DNA of 64,000 bases. It comes from Luteococcus sp038433135 (GTDB lineage: Bacteria > Actinomycetota > Actinomycetes > Propionibacteriales > Propionibacteriaceae). The stretch covers positions 1 to 64,000 of the forward strand of contig NZ_JBCDMV010000001.1 in assembly GCF_038433135.1 (NCBI RefSeq). The letters are read 5' to 3'. The notes beneath the pieces are model-generated. The model was not told the DNA's origin, made no database searches, and saw only the letters and a program-made list of their open reading frames with translations. The translations under genes were made by a program, and so were the position numbers. Positions 8,317 through 17,900 of the stretch are shown piece after piece. Position 1 is the first letter of the stretch. The number at the start of each line of letters is the position of its first letter.

Positions 8317-9174
8317 ATGTCCACCGCAAGCCTTGCCCCCGACCTGACCGGGGCTCCCCGTCGTCGCTCCTCCGCGAAGCGACTCGCACCACTGGCCGGG
8401 CGCATCCTCGTCCTGCTGATCGCCCTCTTCCTCACCCTCGGCCCCGTCATCTGGACCCTGTGGGTGGCCTTCACCCCCACCGACGAGGCCGGCCGCCGAA
8501 CCCTGAGCTTCGCCGCCTTCACCGACGCCTTCAGCAAGGTGAACATGGTGCGGCTGTTCTGGAACTCCATCCTGGTCACCGCGCTGTGCGCCGTCGGCCA
8601 GATGTTCACCGCCGCCCTGGCCGGCTATGCCTTTGCCCGGCTGCACTTCAAGGGCCGCAATGCCCTGTTCGCCGTGATCCTGGCCACGATGATGGTGCCG
8701 ATGCAGGTCACCATCGTGCCGGTCTTCATGCTGATCCGCGGCATGGGGCTCTCCGACACCCTGCTGGCGCTGATCCTGCCCGCGCTGCCCACCGCCTTCG
8801 GCACCTTCCTGATGCGGCAGTACTTCATGGGCATTCCGGACAGCCTGGCCGAGGCCGCGCAGATCGACGGCGCCACCCCGTGGCAGGTCTTCTGGAAGGT
8901 CTACCTGCCGCTGAGCACGCCCGGCCTGGCCATCGTCGGCATCCTGGCCTTCAACGCCATCTGGAATGAATTCTTCCGCCCGCTGATCATGACCATCAGC
9001 CAGGAGAACTTCACCCTGCCGCTGGGTCTGGTCAGCCTGCAGGGCCAGCTGGGCACGGGCAGCATGAGCACCGTGCTGGCCGGTGTGGTGCTCTCCATGA
9101 TTCCTGCCCTGATCGTCTTCGTCTTCGGGCAGCGGCCGCTGCGCGAGGGCCTCACCGCCGGAAGTGTGAAATGA
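8317..9174 (+). CDS. ABC sugar permease, MalG/UgpE type
   Basis: 285 residues. ATG 8317 is chosen because GAGGGG lies at 8304-8309; an in-frame GTG at 8302 has none. About six membrane segments and the EAA loop SLAEAAQIDGATPWQVFWKV, followed by YLPL, mark the MalG half of the carbohydrate channel. The stop overlaps the GH32 start by four bases, so all four genes of the operon are tightly linked. Confidence 0.9.
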   Translation: MSTASLAPDLTGAPRRRSSAKRLAPLAGRILVLLIALFLTLGPVIWTLWVAFTPTDEAGRRTLSFAAFTDAFSKVNMVRLFWNSILVTALCAVGQMFTAALAGYAFARLHFKGRNALFAVILATMMVPMQVTIVPVFMLIRGMGLSDTLLALILPALPTAFGTFLMRQYFMGIPDSLAEAAQIDGATPWQVFWKVYLPLSTPGLAIVGILAFNAIWNEFFRPLIMTISQENFTLPLGLVSLQGQLGTGSMSTVLAGVVLSMIPALIVFVFGQRPLREGLTAGSVK

Positions 9175-10409
9175 CCCCTGATGTCTGCCGTCCCACCCGA
9201 CACATCCGCCCCGCCCGGGGCTGGATCAATGACCCCAACGGTCTGGTCTTCCACGACGACCGCTGGCACGTCTTCTTCCAGTTCAACCCCGACGAGCCCC
9301 GCCACGGCCAGATCCACTGGGGGCACGTCAGCTCCCAGGATCTGCTGACCTGGCGCGAGGAACCGATGGCCCTGCGCCCCCGGCCCGGCAAGCTCGACGA
9401 GGTGGGCTGCTGGAGCGGTTGCTGCACCCTTGACGAGGGTGTGCCCACCTTCTGCTACACCGCGGTGGACACCACCCCCGCAGATGCCGTCGGCGCCATC
9501 GCGAGGGGATCCGCGGACCTGGCCGACTGGACCCAGGCCGACCGGCCCAGCGCACCCCGTTTCGGGGAGCCGGTGGGCGAGACGCGGGATCCCTTCGTCG
9601 CCTGGATCGAGGGGAGGCGGTACATCGTCCAGGGTCATGGTGGCCCCGGGGTCCCGGCACAGGTCCTCGTGTACGACGCGACGGACCTGGCCGACTGGAA
9701 GCTGCTCGGTCCGCTGCTGGACACCTCCGATCCGGTGGCAGTGGAGTTCGCCGCCGCGGACATCTGGGAGTGCCCCAACCTGGTGCAGGTGGACGGGCAG
9801 TGGGTGCTGCTGCTCAGCCTGTGGCGGCACGACGGCGTCCAGGGCCAGCTCAGCGGTGTGCGCTGGCTGACCGGTGACATCACGGTGACCGACGGCTGCC
9901 CCCGCTTCAGCGCCGTGGCCGGAGGGGTGCTGGACGACGGCCCCGCCTTCTACGCCCCGCAGGTGATGCTGGACACCGACGCCGACGGTAAGGACCGGGC
10001 GTTGTTGCTGGGTTGGTCCTGGGAACTGGCCCGCGACGACGACTGGCTGGATGAGCACGGCTGGGCCGGTGTGCTGACCATCCCCCGTGAACTGCACCTG
10101 CGCGACGGGCGGCTGGTGATGGAACCGGCACCCGAGGTGCTGGCCGCGGTCGGCGCAGACCTGCCGAATCCCTGGCCCGCAACCCAAGGGGCCGTGCTGG
10201 CCACCACCTCCGGCCCCGGCCGGTTGCTCTGCTCCGAAGCGGATGGCCCCGCCGAGGTGGAGATCGGCAGCCCGGCCACCATCATCGTCGACGGATCCCT
10301 GGTGGAGGTCTTCACCGATGGCCGCGCCTTCACCACCCGGATCTACCCCGGTGATGCTTCGCAGTGGAGCATCGAGGCCGCCCAGGTGACCGTCCGCCAG
10401 CTCGGTTGA
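9171..10409 (+). CDS. GH32 beta-fructosidase (sucrose/fructan hydrolase)
   Basis: 412 residues. The three-acid centre of family 32 is complete: WINDPNG with nucleophile Asp21, TRDPF with transition-state stabiliser Asp140, and WECPNL with acid/base Glu200. A C-terminal beta-sandwich is present (IIVDGSLVEVFTDG) although the protein is short for the family. There is no signal peptide, so it cleaves an imported substrate in the cytoplasm, releasing fructose. It is the last gene of the ABC operon (4-base overlap) and gives the best clue to the transported sugar. Whether it prefers sucrose, kestose or levan oligomers cannot be decided. Confidence 0.92.
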   Translation: MTPDVCRPTRHIRPARGWINDPNGLVFHDDRWHVFFQFNPDEPRHGQIHWGHVSSQDLLTWREEPMALRPRPGKLDEVGCWSGCCTLDEGVPTFCYTAVDTTPADAVGAIARGSADLADWTQADRPSAPRFGEPVGETRDPFVAWIEGRRYIVQGHGGPGVPAQVLVYDATDLADWKLLGPLLDTSDPVAVEFAAADIWECPNLVQVDGQWVLLLSLWRHDGVQGQLSGVRWLTGDITVTDGCPRFSAVAGGVLDDGPAFYAPQVMLDTDADGKDRALLLGWSWELARDDDWLDEHGWAGVLTIPRELHLRDGRLVMEPAPEVLAAVGADLPNPWPATQGAVLATTSGPGRLLCSEADGPAEVEIGSPATIIVDGSLVEVFTDGRAFTTRIYPGDASQWSIEAAQVTVRQLG

Positions 10410-10427
10410 GCCCGGCCCTCACCTGGT

Positions 10428-10508
10428 CTGCGCCACAAACTGCATCCTCATTCGGGCCCAGTGCCTCCATGGCACCGGGTGCCAGTCAGGATGCAGTTTG
10501 TGGCGCAG
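10428..10508. repeat. Long nested inverted repeat between convergent genes
   Basis: Arms 10428-10448 and 10488-10508 are perfect 21-bp inverse complements (CTGCGCCACAAAC at the outer left). An inner stem CCCAGTGCC/GGCACCGGG (10457-10465, 10471-10479, one mismatch) closes on a 5-base loop. It lies between the ends of the GH32 operon and the lacI gene and may act as a bidirectional terminator, but it is far longer than needed. Confidence 0.85.
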
Positions 10509-10550
10509 GTCTGTTGGCGAGGCTGACCCATCCCGATCAAGGAAGCAGGA

Positions 10551-11564
10551 TCACCCGACCCGCGGGGGCGCCACTGAGGAGCGGGGCACCGCCGGGCTGT
10601 CCACCGCGATCTCCCCGGTGGGCAGGTCCTTGCCCTCCAGGCGGTCCAGCAGCAGCGCGGCGGCGTGCTCACCCATCTTCCGGTGGGGGAGCCTTACCGT
10701 GCTCAGCCCCAGCTGGGGCGCCACATTGGGGTCGTCGTCATAACCGACCACAGACAGGTCCTCCGGGATGCGCAGCCCCAGCCGGGCGGCGGCCAGGAAG
10801 ACGCCGGCGGCCACCCGATCATTGGCGCACAGCACAGCCGTGGGTGGCTCGGCGACGTCCAGCACCCTGCTGCCCACCGCCAGCCCGGCGTCGATCTGCC
10901 AGCCGCACTCCACCAGCTCCGAATGCGCTCCCGGCGCCTCGGCCAAGGCCCGCCAGTGCCCCGAGATCCGGCGGCCATTGGCGGTCACCTCGCTGGTGCC
11001 GGTCAGGTAGCGGATCCGGCGGTGCCCGGCCTCCAGCAGCATCCGGGTGGCTCGATAGCCACCCAGTTCCTCGTCGGAGACGACGCCGGCCACCCGTCCC
11101 TCGGGGTCGAAGGCGTTGAGCAGGAGTGACTTCTCCGCCAGGAAGGCGGGCGTCGGTTCCCAAGGGTGCAGGCCCTCGGCGGCAAAGAGCAGCGCGTCGC
11201 ACTGCCGGGCCCGCAGCATGTCCACCGCCTCCACCTCCAGCTCCCGGTCCTGGTGGGAGTCGATGGCCAGCAGCAGGTAGCCCGCCCGGCCGGCCACCTC
11301 GGTGGCGCCCGCGATCATCGCGCCGCCATAGGCGCCGGAGGCGATCGAGTCGGTGATCACCCCGATGGTGTGGGTGGCGGCATTGCGCAGGCTGCGGGCG
11401 ACGCGGTTGGGGCGGTAGCCCAGCTGCTGCGCCGCGGCCAGCACTGCCGCCTGGTTCTCGGCGGAGATCACCCCGTCGGCCCGCTTGTTCAGCACCAAGG
11501 AGACGGCGCTGCGTGACACCCCCGCCAAGGCGGCCACATCATGTGACGTGACGCGGTGCGTCAT
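10551..11564 (-). CDS. LacI-family transcriptional regulator of the GH32 operon
   Basis: 337 residues. The N-terminal helix-turn-helix reads VTSHDVAALAGVSRSAVSLV, followed by the hinge segment GYRPNRVARSL and a periplasmic-binding-protein-like sensor domain (TAVLCANDRVAAGVFLAA). It probably represses the adjacent ABC/GH32 operon by binding the 5947-5964 palindrome, released by the sugar or a phosphorylated derivative. It is convergent to the operon and 25 bases downstream of the sugar-transferase gene on the same strand, so read-through from there is possible. The start is backed by AAGGGGGG upstream of ATG 11564. Confidence 0.88.
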   Translation of the reverse strand: MTHRVTSHDVAALAGVSRSAVSLVLNKRADGVISAENQAAVLAAAQQLGYRPNRVARSLRNAATHTIGVITDSIASGAYGGAMIAGATEVAGRAGYLLLAIDSHQDRELEVEAVDMLRARQCDALLFAAEGLHPWEPTPAFLAEKSLLLNAFDPEGRVAGVVSDEELGGYRATRMLLEAGHRRIRYLTGTSEVTANGRRISGHWRALAEAPGAHSELVECGWQIDAGLAVGSRVLDVAEPPTAVLCANDRVAAGVFLAAARLGLRIPEDLSVVGYDDDPNVAPQLGLSTVRLPHRKMGEHAAALLLDRLEGKDLPTGEIAVDSPAVPRSSVAPPRVG

Positions 11565-11589
11565 GCCAACCCCCCTTGTCAGTCACCGG

Positions 11590-12972
11590 TCAGTGCAGGA
11601 CGACAGTGCCCTCGGGGAGCACCAGCTCGGAGGAGCCCTCCTCCTCAGCACCCTGGCTGGAGACCTTGTCGAACAGGATCTTGACGGTCTGCAGACCGAT
11701 CTTCAGGTCCAGCATCGGGGAGTAGGTCTTGATGTACAGCAGGTCAAAGTTGAGCTTCGCCTGGAAGTCGCTGGCGTACTTGCCGTAGACCTGCGCATAG
11801 CCGGTCACGCCGGCGCGCACATTGTGCCGCAGCGGGTAGTGCGGGTTGATCTCGGTGAACTGCTCGACGAAGAAGGGCCGCTCCGGGCGGGGCCCGATCA
11901 GGCTCATGTCACCCCGCAGCACATTGATCAGCTGGGGCAGTTCATCGATGCGCATGCTCCGCAGGTACTTGCCGACACCGGTCACCCGGGCATCATTGCT
12001 GGTGGCCAGCGTCGGGCCCGACTTGGCCTCCGCATTGGCCGCCATCGAACGGAACTTCAGGATCTCGAACTCCCGGTTGTCCTTGGTGATCCGCACCTGC
12101 CGGTAGAAGACCGGGCCGGGCGAGGTGGCCTTCACCAGGATCGCGGTGACAAGCATGATCGGGCTGACCAGGATCAGCCCCACCAGCGCCGTCAGGAAGT
12201 CCCCGACGCGCTTGAGCAGGTCGAACTCCCCGGGGATCCGGAAAGGACTGACCAGCACGATCGACTCATCCTCGATGCTCATGATGTTCGGGTTGATCAT
12301 CAGCAACCGCTGGAAGTCGGCAGTGAGGAAGATCTCCTTGCCCTGCTCCAGCAGGTAGTCGTAGATGCTGCGCCGAGTGTCGTCGTCGATCTGGTCGCTG
12401 ACGTGCACCGAGTCATACTCGCCCAGGTGCTCGCGCAGGTGGGCGACGTAGTTGCCGTCGACGACGTGGGTCAGCTGGTGGCGTGGGCTGCGGTTGGACA
12501 GGAAATTGCGCACCGCTCGGGATTCGTGATCCGGCACGGTGAGGCACATCACCCGGTTGTCGCCGCGGACCTTGCGGTAGACGCCGTAGACGAGCACCCG
12601 CAGGATGGCCAGCGCGACGAAGCTGACCAGCAGGTTGATGGCCAGCACGCCGCGGGGGAAGGCGAACCAGTTGCCCGCGAAGGTGGCGGCCATGATGATG
12701 CCGGTGACGATGATCTGGTCGATCAGGGTGATGATCACCAGATCGAGCCGGGTCTTGTTGTACAGCACGTAGATGCCGGAGAAGACGCTCACCACGACGA
12801 AGCCGAGCAGCGCCCACCCGAAGGTGGAGCTGATGTCTGCCATGTTCCTTTCCGGAAAGGCTCCGCTGAAGCGCAGCCAGACCGACAGGATGAGGCAGGC
12901 GCTGAAGACGACCATGTCGGCCAGCACCATCAACGACTTCTCGGCCTTGGCGAAATTGTCCTTGCGCGCCAC
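11590..12972 (-). CDS. Polyprenyl-phosphate sugar-1-phosphate transferase (WcaJ/exopolysaccharide initiator type)
   Basis: 460 residues with four N-terminal membrane helices, a central soluble region with a Rossmann-like CoA-binding segment, a fifth membrane segment and the C-terminal catalytic domain: SPGPVFYRQVRI, FEILKFRSM, RIDELPQLINVLRGDMSLIG, GPRPERP. These enzymes transfer hexose-1-phosphate from a nucleotide sugar to undecaprenyl phosphate and start a repeat unit. The start is GTG 12972 with GAAGGGG a few bases upstream. The gene follows a GT4 gene on the same strand. The sugar is not predictable. Confidence 0.9.
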   Translation of the reverse strand: MARKDNFAKAEKSLMVLADMVVFSACLILSVWLRFSGAFPERNMADISSTFGWALLGFVVVSVFSGIYVLYNKTRLDLVIITLIDQIIVTGIIMAATFAGNWFAFPRGVLAINLLVSFVALAILRVLVYGVYRKVRGDNRVMCLTVPDHESRAVRNFLSNRSPRHQLTHVVDGNYVAHLREHLGEYDSVHVSDQIDDDTRRSIYDYLLEQGKEIFLTADFQRLLMINPNIMSIEDESIVLVSPFRIPGEFDLLKRVGDFLTALVGLILVSPIMLVTAILVKATSPGPVFYRQVRITKDNREFEILKFRSMAANAEAKSGPTLATSNDARVTGVGKYLRSMRIDELPQLINVLRGDMSLIGPRPERPFFVEQFTEINPHYPLRHNVRAGVTGYAQVYGKYASDFQAKLNFDLLYIKTYSPMLDLKIGLQTVKILFDKVSSQGAEEEGSSELVLPEGTVVLH

Positions 12973-13055
12973 GTATTCCCCTTCACCCTGCCCGGACCCG
13001 GGGCCAGAGGGGCCCGGTGGTTTTCCAGTTTAGTCCGGCACCGACGGCTGCAGAC

Positions 13056-14243
13056 TCAGCGACGACCCAGCCCGGCGCGGCGCGCGTGTCGCGCCGGTGG
13101 TTCGGCGATCGCCCGGGCAACCTGGCTGGCGGCCAGCCGCTGGTCAAAGTGCTCCTCCGCATGGCGACGGCACTCGGCGGAGAGCCGCTCGCGTTCCGCG
13201 TCGCTCAGTCGCAGCACCGCCTCCATCGTCTGGCGGGCACCCGCCACCGAGTACGGCGCGACGAAGCCCAACCCGGCGTCGGCCAACTCACCGGCCAGTT
13301 CCCCGCCACTGACGTAGACCGGGATCGCGCCACAGGCCATGGCGGCCAGGGTCTTGACCGGCCGGGCATCCTCATAGCCGGGGACGGGTCGCATGGAGCT
13401 CAATGCACCGGCGCAGCCACGGTAGAGCCGTGCGATCTGCTCCGGCGGCAGCGGATCCAAGAAGAGGATCCGGCCCTGGGAACGCTGCGCTGCTTCGCGG
13501 ATCACCTCCGACTCGGCGCCGGAGCCGACGAAGACCAGCCCCACGTCCTTCCCCTCCGCCCACAGCTGCTCTGCCGCATTGACGAAGACCTCGGCGCCGT
13601 GCACCAGCCCCATCGTCCCCGCGTAGAGGAAGTAGTCCTTGGGTAGCTCCTGGCCCTCCCAGGCGGGGCCCTGCGGATGGTAGGTGCTCAGGTCGGTGCC
13701 ATTGCGCACCAGCTCCACCCGCGACGACCAGCTGCGGGCGCGCTGGGCCAGCGCCGGGGTGCTGGCGGCGGTGACCCGGGCGGTGAGGGCTGCGGCCGCC
13801 TCCAGCAGGCCGAAGACCTTGCCGGCGGCATGCCAGGCCCGCGAGGGGCGCGAGGCGGCCACCGAGGCCCAGGAGTCGCAGTAGTAGAACACGCCCGTGG
13901 CGCCAGCCGCGCGGGCTCCCAGCATGGCGGCAAGCGCGACATAGGGCGGGGGATCGCTGATCACCACATCGTGCCGTCGCGCGGCGGCGGCGCCCCTGGC
14001 CGCCAGCACCAGGGTGCGGAAGACGCGGGAGCTGGGCATCCAGCCGCGGCTGGTGCCAATAACGGTCTCACCGCTGGGGCCGGTCAGTTCCTGGTCGGTT
14101 GACGACGTGAGGACGGTGACCGCCATCTGGTCGTCGACTAGGCGAGAGGTGAGCAGCTGCAGGCGGATCGCCGCCGCGCCGACCGCCGGATGGTAGTTGT
14201 GGGCCACCACCAGACAGGACTGGCGGCGAGTGGGCTCAGTCAT
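13056..14243 (-). CDS. GT4-family glycosyltransferase (WbuB/colanic-type)
   Basis: 395 residues from ATG 14243, where protein-like sequence begins (SCLVVAHNYHPAVGAAAIRL). The open frame extends to 14702 but that part is low-complexity and not convincing. The N-terminal half has VVISDPPPYVALAA, typical of WbuB-like enzymes; the C-terminal half has DYFLYAGTMGLVHGAE and ARPVKTLAAMACGAIPV, the nucleotide-sugar site. It probably adds a sugar to the lipid-linked unit begun by the sugar transferase encoded 84 bases downstream. AAGGG lies about nine bases upstream of the start. Confidence 0.82.
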   Translation of the reverse strand: MTEPTRRQSCLVVAHNYHPAVGAAAIRLQLLTSRLVDDQMAVTVLTSSTDQELTGPSGETVIGTSRGWMPSSRVFRTLVLAARGAAAARRHDVVISDPPPYVALAAMLGARAAGATGVFYYCDSWASVAASRPSRAWHAAGKVFGLLEAAAALTARVTAASTPALAQRARSWSSRVELVRNGTDLSTYHPQGPAWEGQELPKDYFLYAGTMGLVHGAEVFVNAAEQLWAEGKDVGLVFVGSGAESEVIREAAQRSQGRILFLDPLPPEQIARLYRGCAGALSSMRPVPGYEDARPVKTLAAMACGAIPVYVSGGELAGELADAGLGFVAPYSVAGARQTMEAVLRLSDAERERLSAECRRHAEEHFDQRLAASQVARAIAEPPARHARRAGLGRR

Positions 14244-14918
14244 CAGGAATCCCTTCATCATCCGCGGGCGCGGCGCGCGGCAAGACCGGGGCGCGCAGAA
14301 CCGTCGCAAGTCTAGTGGTGCCGGATGCTCGGCGTCGTTGCTCGGCCGCACGGCACGATCGAAGCTGTTCGTCAGCTGAAGGAGACTGGCGGGTGGATCG
14401 ATGCCGATGTGTTGCTGACAAGGGCTTGCGGGCAATGGTGGGGGGCCTGTGGGCTCCCACGGCTGTGCGTTGTCTGAAGGCCCCTCCGGGCTGTCGCCGA
14501 CTTGGGGCATCGTGGACCAAGGAGTTCTGGGTAGAGGGGGGCTCGCGCGCGCCGGTGGAGGTGGGCGGGAGCCTCGGCGGGGGCCGATAACCTTGATCCG
14601 TGGGTACCATGACCAACTCTGGCCCGAACGGGGGTCAGGTTCCACGCCATGATGACGGGGAAGCCATTTGAATTGCAGCCATCGGTTGGCTTGCCGCGGC
14701 AACGAGCGGAGTGCTCTGCCGTGCGCGGGTGCTGAGGGCGTCTCAGGATTCTGGTCGTCCGTCCCTCATTGGGGTCAGCGGCTGAAGACCACTGCTCGCC
14801 GCACCCGATCCGGGGATCGTTCGTGGTGCGACGGGTTCTCGGGAGAGTTCGCGGATGGCCACCACTGGCTCCGGCGCACCTGCGTCGGGGCCGCCGACGT
14901 CGAGACGGGGGAGCGCAC
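14244..14918. other. 675-base stretch without a convincing gene
   Basis: It separates two divergent genes. It holds a -10-like TAGACT on the minus strand (14309-14314) for the glycosyltransferase, the hairpin at 14797-14833 and a 20-base word (14823-14842) found again inside the racemase-like gene. ORFs crossing it have low-complexity translations and no ribosome site. Confidence 0.6.
14797..14833. repeat. Hairpin in the 5' region of the YhgE-like gene
   Basis: CGCCGCACC pairs with GGTGCGACG (one mismatch), continuing inward as CGATCC/GGATCG across a short bulge. It lies 86 bases upstream of ATG 14919, possibly in the 5' UTR. Confidence 0.6.
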
Positions 14919-17900
14919 ATGAGCAGTGCCGACGACCCCACGCACCCCGGTCTGCTGTCCCGGCTGAGGACCGCCGGCCGCCAGGACCACGGGATCCTGG
15001 CGGTGTTGCGCGGTCGGATCCCCACCGTCGTCGGGATGATCCTGCTGCCGTTGATGATTGCCTCCAGTCTGTTGTGGGGCACGGGCGGCAATGCCGGCCG
15101 GGTGCAGCGCGCCGAGGCCGCAATCGTCAACCTGGACGAGGGAACCACCGTCGGCGACACCCGCATCTCGCTCGGTCAGGACTATGCGCGGCATCTCAGG
15201 AACCAGCGGGGAGCGAATTTTGCCTGGCGCTATGGCGTGAGCGTGGAGGAGGCCGAACACGGCCTGGCGTCCGGTCAGTATTCCGCCGCGGTGATCATCC
15301 CCAGCGGCTTCTCCCGGGTGCTGACCGGCACCAGCGCGAAGGGCTCGACCGAACGGGCGACGCTGGTGGTGGAGAAGTCGCCGGTGGCCGGGGTCAGTGA
15401 CCAGGTGGTCTTCGGGCAGCTTTCCACCGCGGCCACCCAGTCGCTGTCCAATTCGGTGACCAAGAAGTACCTGGACAAGCTCTTCGTCACCTCCACCGAG
15501 GTGGGCAGCGTCCTGGGCCAGACCTCCACCGCAGCTCGGGAGGCAGCTCTGGCGGCCGGCCAGCTGGACCAGCAGGCCAAGAGCGCGCGCGAGGCGTCGC
15601 AGGGGCTTGGCAGTCGGGCCGCCACCGCATCGGACACCGCGGACGAGGCGGCCAACAGCGCCCAGAAGGCAGCCAAGGGTGCGGCCGGTATCGCCACGCC
15701 CACCCCCGAGGGCGCCGCGACCGTCCCCAGCGACGCCAGCAGCGCCGCCGCCGAGGCGGCCAAGAAGGCCGGTGACCTGGCCCGTGCCACCACGACCACC
15801 AGGGAGTCCGCCGATCAGGCCGTGCGCCAGGCCGCCGCCGCGGGCGCCGACGGGGCTGCCATGCAGGGCACCACCCAGGCCATCGCCGACGCCGCGGCGG
15901 CAAACCAGGCTGCGGCCGGCGCCTACACCGGCAAGGTCGGCCAGGCCGTGCGCCAGCAGGCCGAGCTGCAGGCTCAACTGGCCCAGGTGCAGGGGGCGCT
16001 GACCAGTTACGTCAGCAATGTGCAGGTGGTGACCGACGCGGTGCAGCAGGCCAGCGGCACCATCAATGCGGTCAGCGGTGGCACCAGTCGGATCACCTAC
16101 GACGCCGGGCAGGATTCCGCCGGCGGCAGCGGAGCCAACCGGCCCCGGTTTGCCCTCCTCGGCCCCGTGCGCGCCCAGAACCTGCCCCAATCGCCCACCG
16201 ACGACGCCGTCGCCGCCCGCGACGAGCTGGTGAGGGCCCTGCGAGCGGCCGCCAGCGAACTCGGCACCAGCACCGCCGAGCTGGCCACCCTGCGGGCCGA
16301 TGCCGAGAAGTCGGTCACGGCGGCAGAGGCGGTGCAGGACAGCTACGCGGCCCTGGTGAAGGACCTTCCCACCCAGGAGGTCAAGGTCAATCCCGGGCGG
16401 GGCAACGGGCCCGCGGCCTGCCGTGCGCTGGCCACCAAGAGTGAGATCGAGGCCTGCAAGATCGGCTACAACGCGGCCGTGGGGCAGGTCAACACTGCGC
16501 TGGCGCTGAGCGGGCTCGGCGCCCGAGCCGAGGCGATGGTGGCCCAGAGCAAGGCCACCCGCGACGGCCTGAGGAAGCTGCAGACCACCGGTGAACAGAC
16601 GTCGCTGACCCTCACCCTGCTGGCGGGGCGGTTGGCGGAGCTGACCGTGGTGATCACCGTCAACCCCGGGAACCCGACGCCGGATCCCACCCAGACCCCC
16701 ACCCCGCAGCCGACCCAGACGGTGACGGTCACGGCCAGTCCGGAGCCGGGTCAGTCCGTGACCCCACAGCCGACCGAGACGGTGACGGTGACCGCCAGCC
16801 CCACACCCTCGACACAGCCGACCGAACCCACGCCGACGAGCCAGCCGACCGCCGACCCGAGCGAGAGCCCGACCGACACGACGCCGGAGCCGACCGACAC
16901 GGGCCAGCCCTCCCCGACGCCGGGCGCCACGGACGCCCTGGCGCCCGGGACTCCGACTGGGCAGCCGAGCGCCTCCCAGACCCCGGTGTCCTCTGAGACC
17001 CCGGTTGGCGCCGAGAATCCGGGGACCCCGGGCCCCTCCCAGGCCCCGGAGCCCTCCCCGACCAGCATGCCGGCCCCCTCGCCGGGCGGGCCGTCGCCGA
17101 CGCCCGGACTGCCCACCAGCGAACGGCCCCGCCTGGGCCCAAGCCTGCCGACCGTCGTGCCGACCCAGCCCTCCGTGGCGCCGAGTCAGCCGTCGACCGG
17201 CGTCGAGTCGCTGCACACCCAGCGGGTGACCGCGGCGGTCAGCCAGCTGAACGCCACCAGCGCCACCGTGCAGCGCGAGCTCGACACCCTGGCCACGTCA
17301 CTTGCCAGCGGGCAATCTGGTCTGGAGACCGTTGCCGCCGGTTCCGACGCGGAGCGTGCCCTGACCGACGGTGCCAGCTCCATGACCAGGGCGACCACCG
17401 CCCAGGCGTCGGTGGTGCAGCAGCTGACCGCCAGCCTGAGCAGCCTGAACGAGCAGATGGCCGGCCTGGGAACGTCGATCCGCGGGCTGGACAGTGGCGC
17501 CCAGTCGCTGAGCGAACAGAATGCGAAGGCCAGTGACAATGCCACCCGGCTCGCCGGGCGGGTGGACTCGCTGAACCAGACGATCACCGGCCTGCAGCAG
17601 TCCACCAGACAGGTGGCCAGCGACGCCGCCACCGCGGTCACCCGGACCGCCGAACTGCAGCGCCAGATCAGTGGCTTGCAGCAGTCCAGCGGGATCGTGG
17701 ACACCCGCACCGGGGCTGTGGCGGAATCTGCCCGTAGCCACGCCAAGCAGTCGACGACGGTGGCCAGCCGGATCGGTGACGTGCAGACCCAGGTGCCGTC
17801 CTATGACGACGCCGAACGGCAGAAGCTGACCGACGTGGTCAGCCAGCCGATCGACACCTCCCACAGCAGCGCCTTCCGCAACATCGGGTGGATCAGCATG

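Noticed and set aside
13005..13045. Terminator between the two polysaccharide genes
   Set aside because: GC-rich partial pairing around CCGGGCC exists, but the stem is short and bulged and both genes run in the same direction; read-through is as likely.
11485..13317. 610-residue plus-strand ORF opposite the sugar-transferase gene
   Set aside because: Its translation is low-complexity (His, Asp, Gln, Val-rich) and mirrors the real gene on the minus strand with its motifs; this is a GC-rich antisense shadow.
14244..14702. Upstream extension of the glycosyltransferase frame
   Set aside because: Open frame but Pro/Ser/Arg-rich and unlike the family; the conserved sequence begins at ATG 14243.
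14775..17216. 813-residue minus-strand ORF opposite the YhgE-like gene
   Set aside because: Gly/Arg-rich shadow of the coiled-coil and Pro/Thr-rich plus-strand gene, without motifs.
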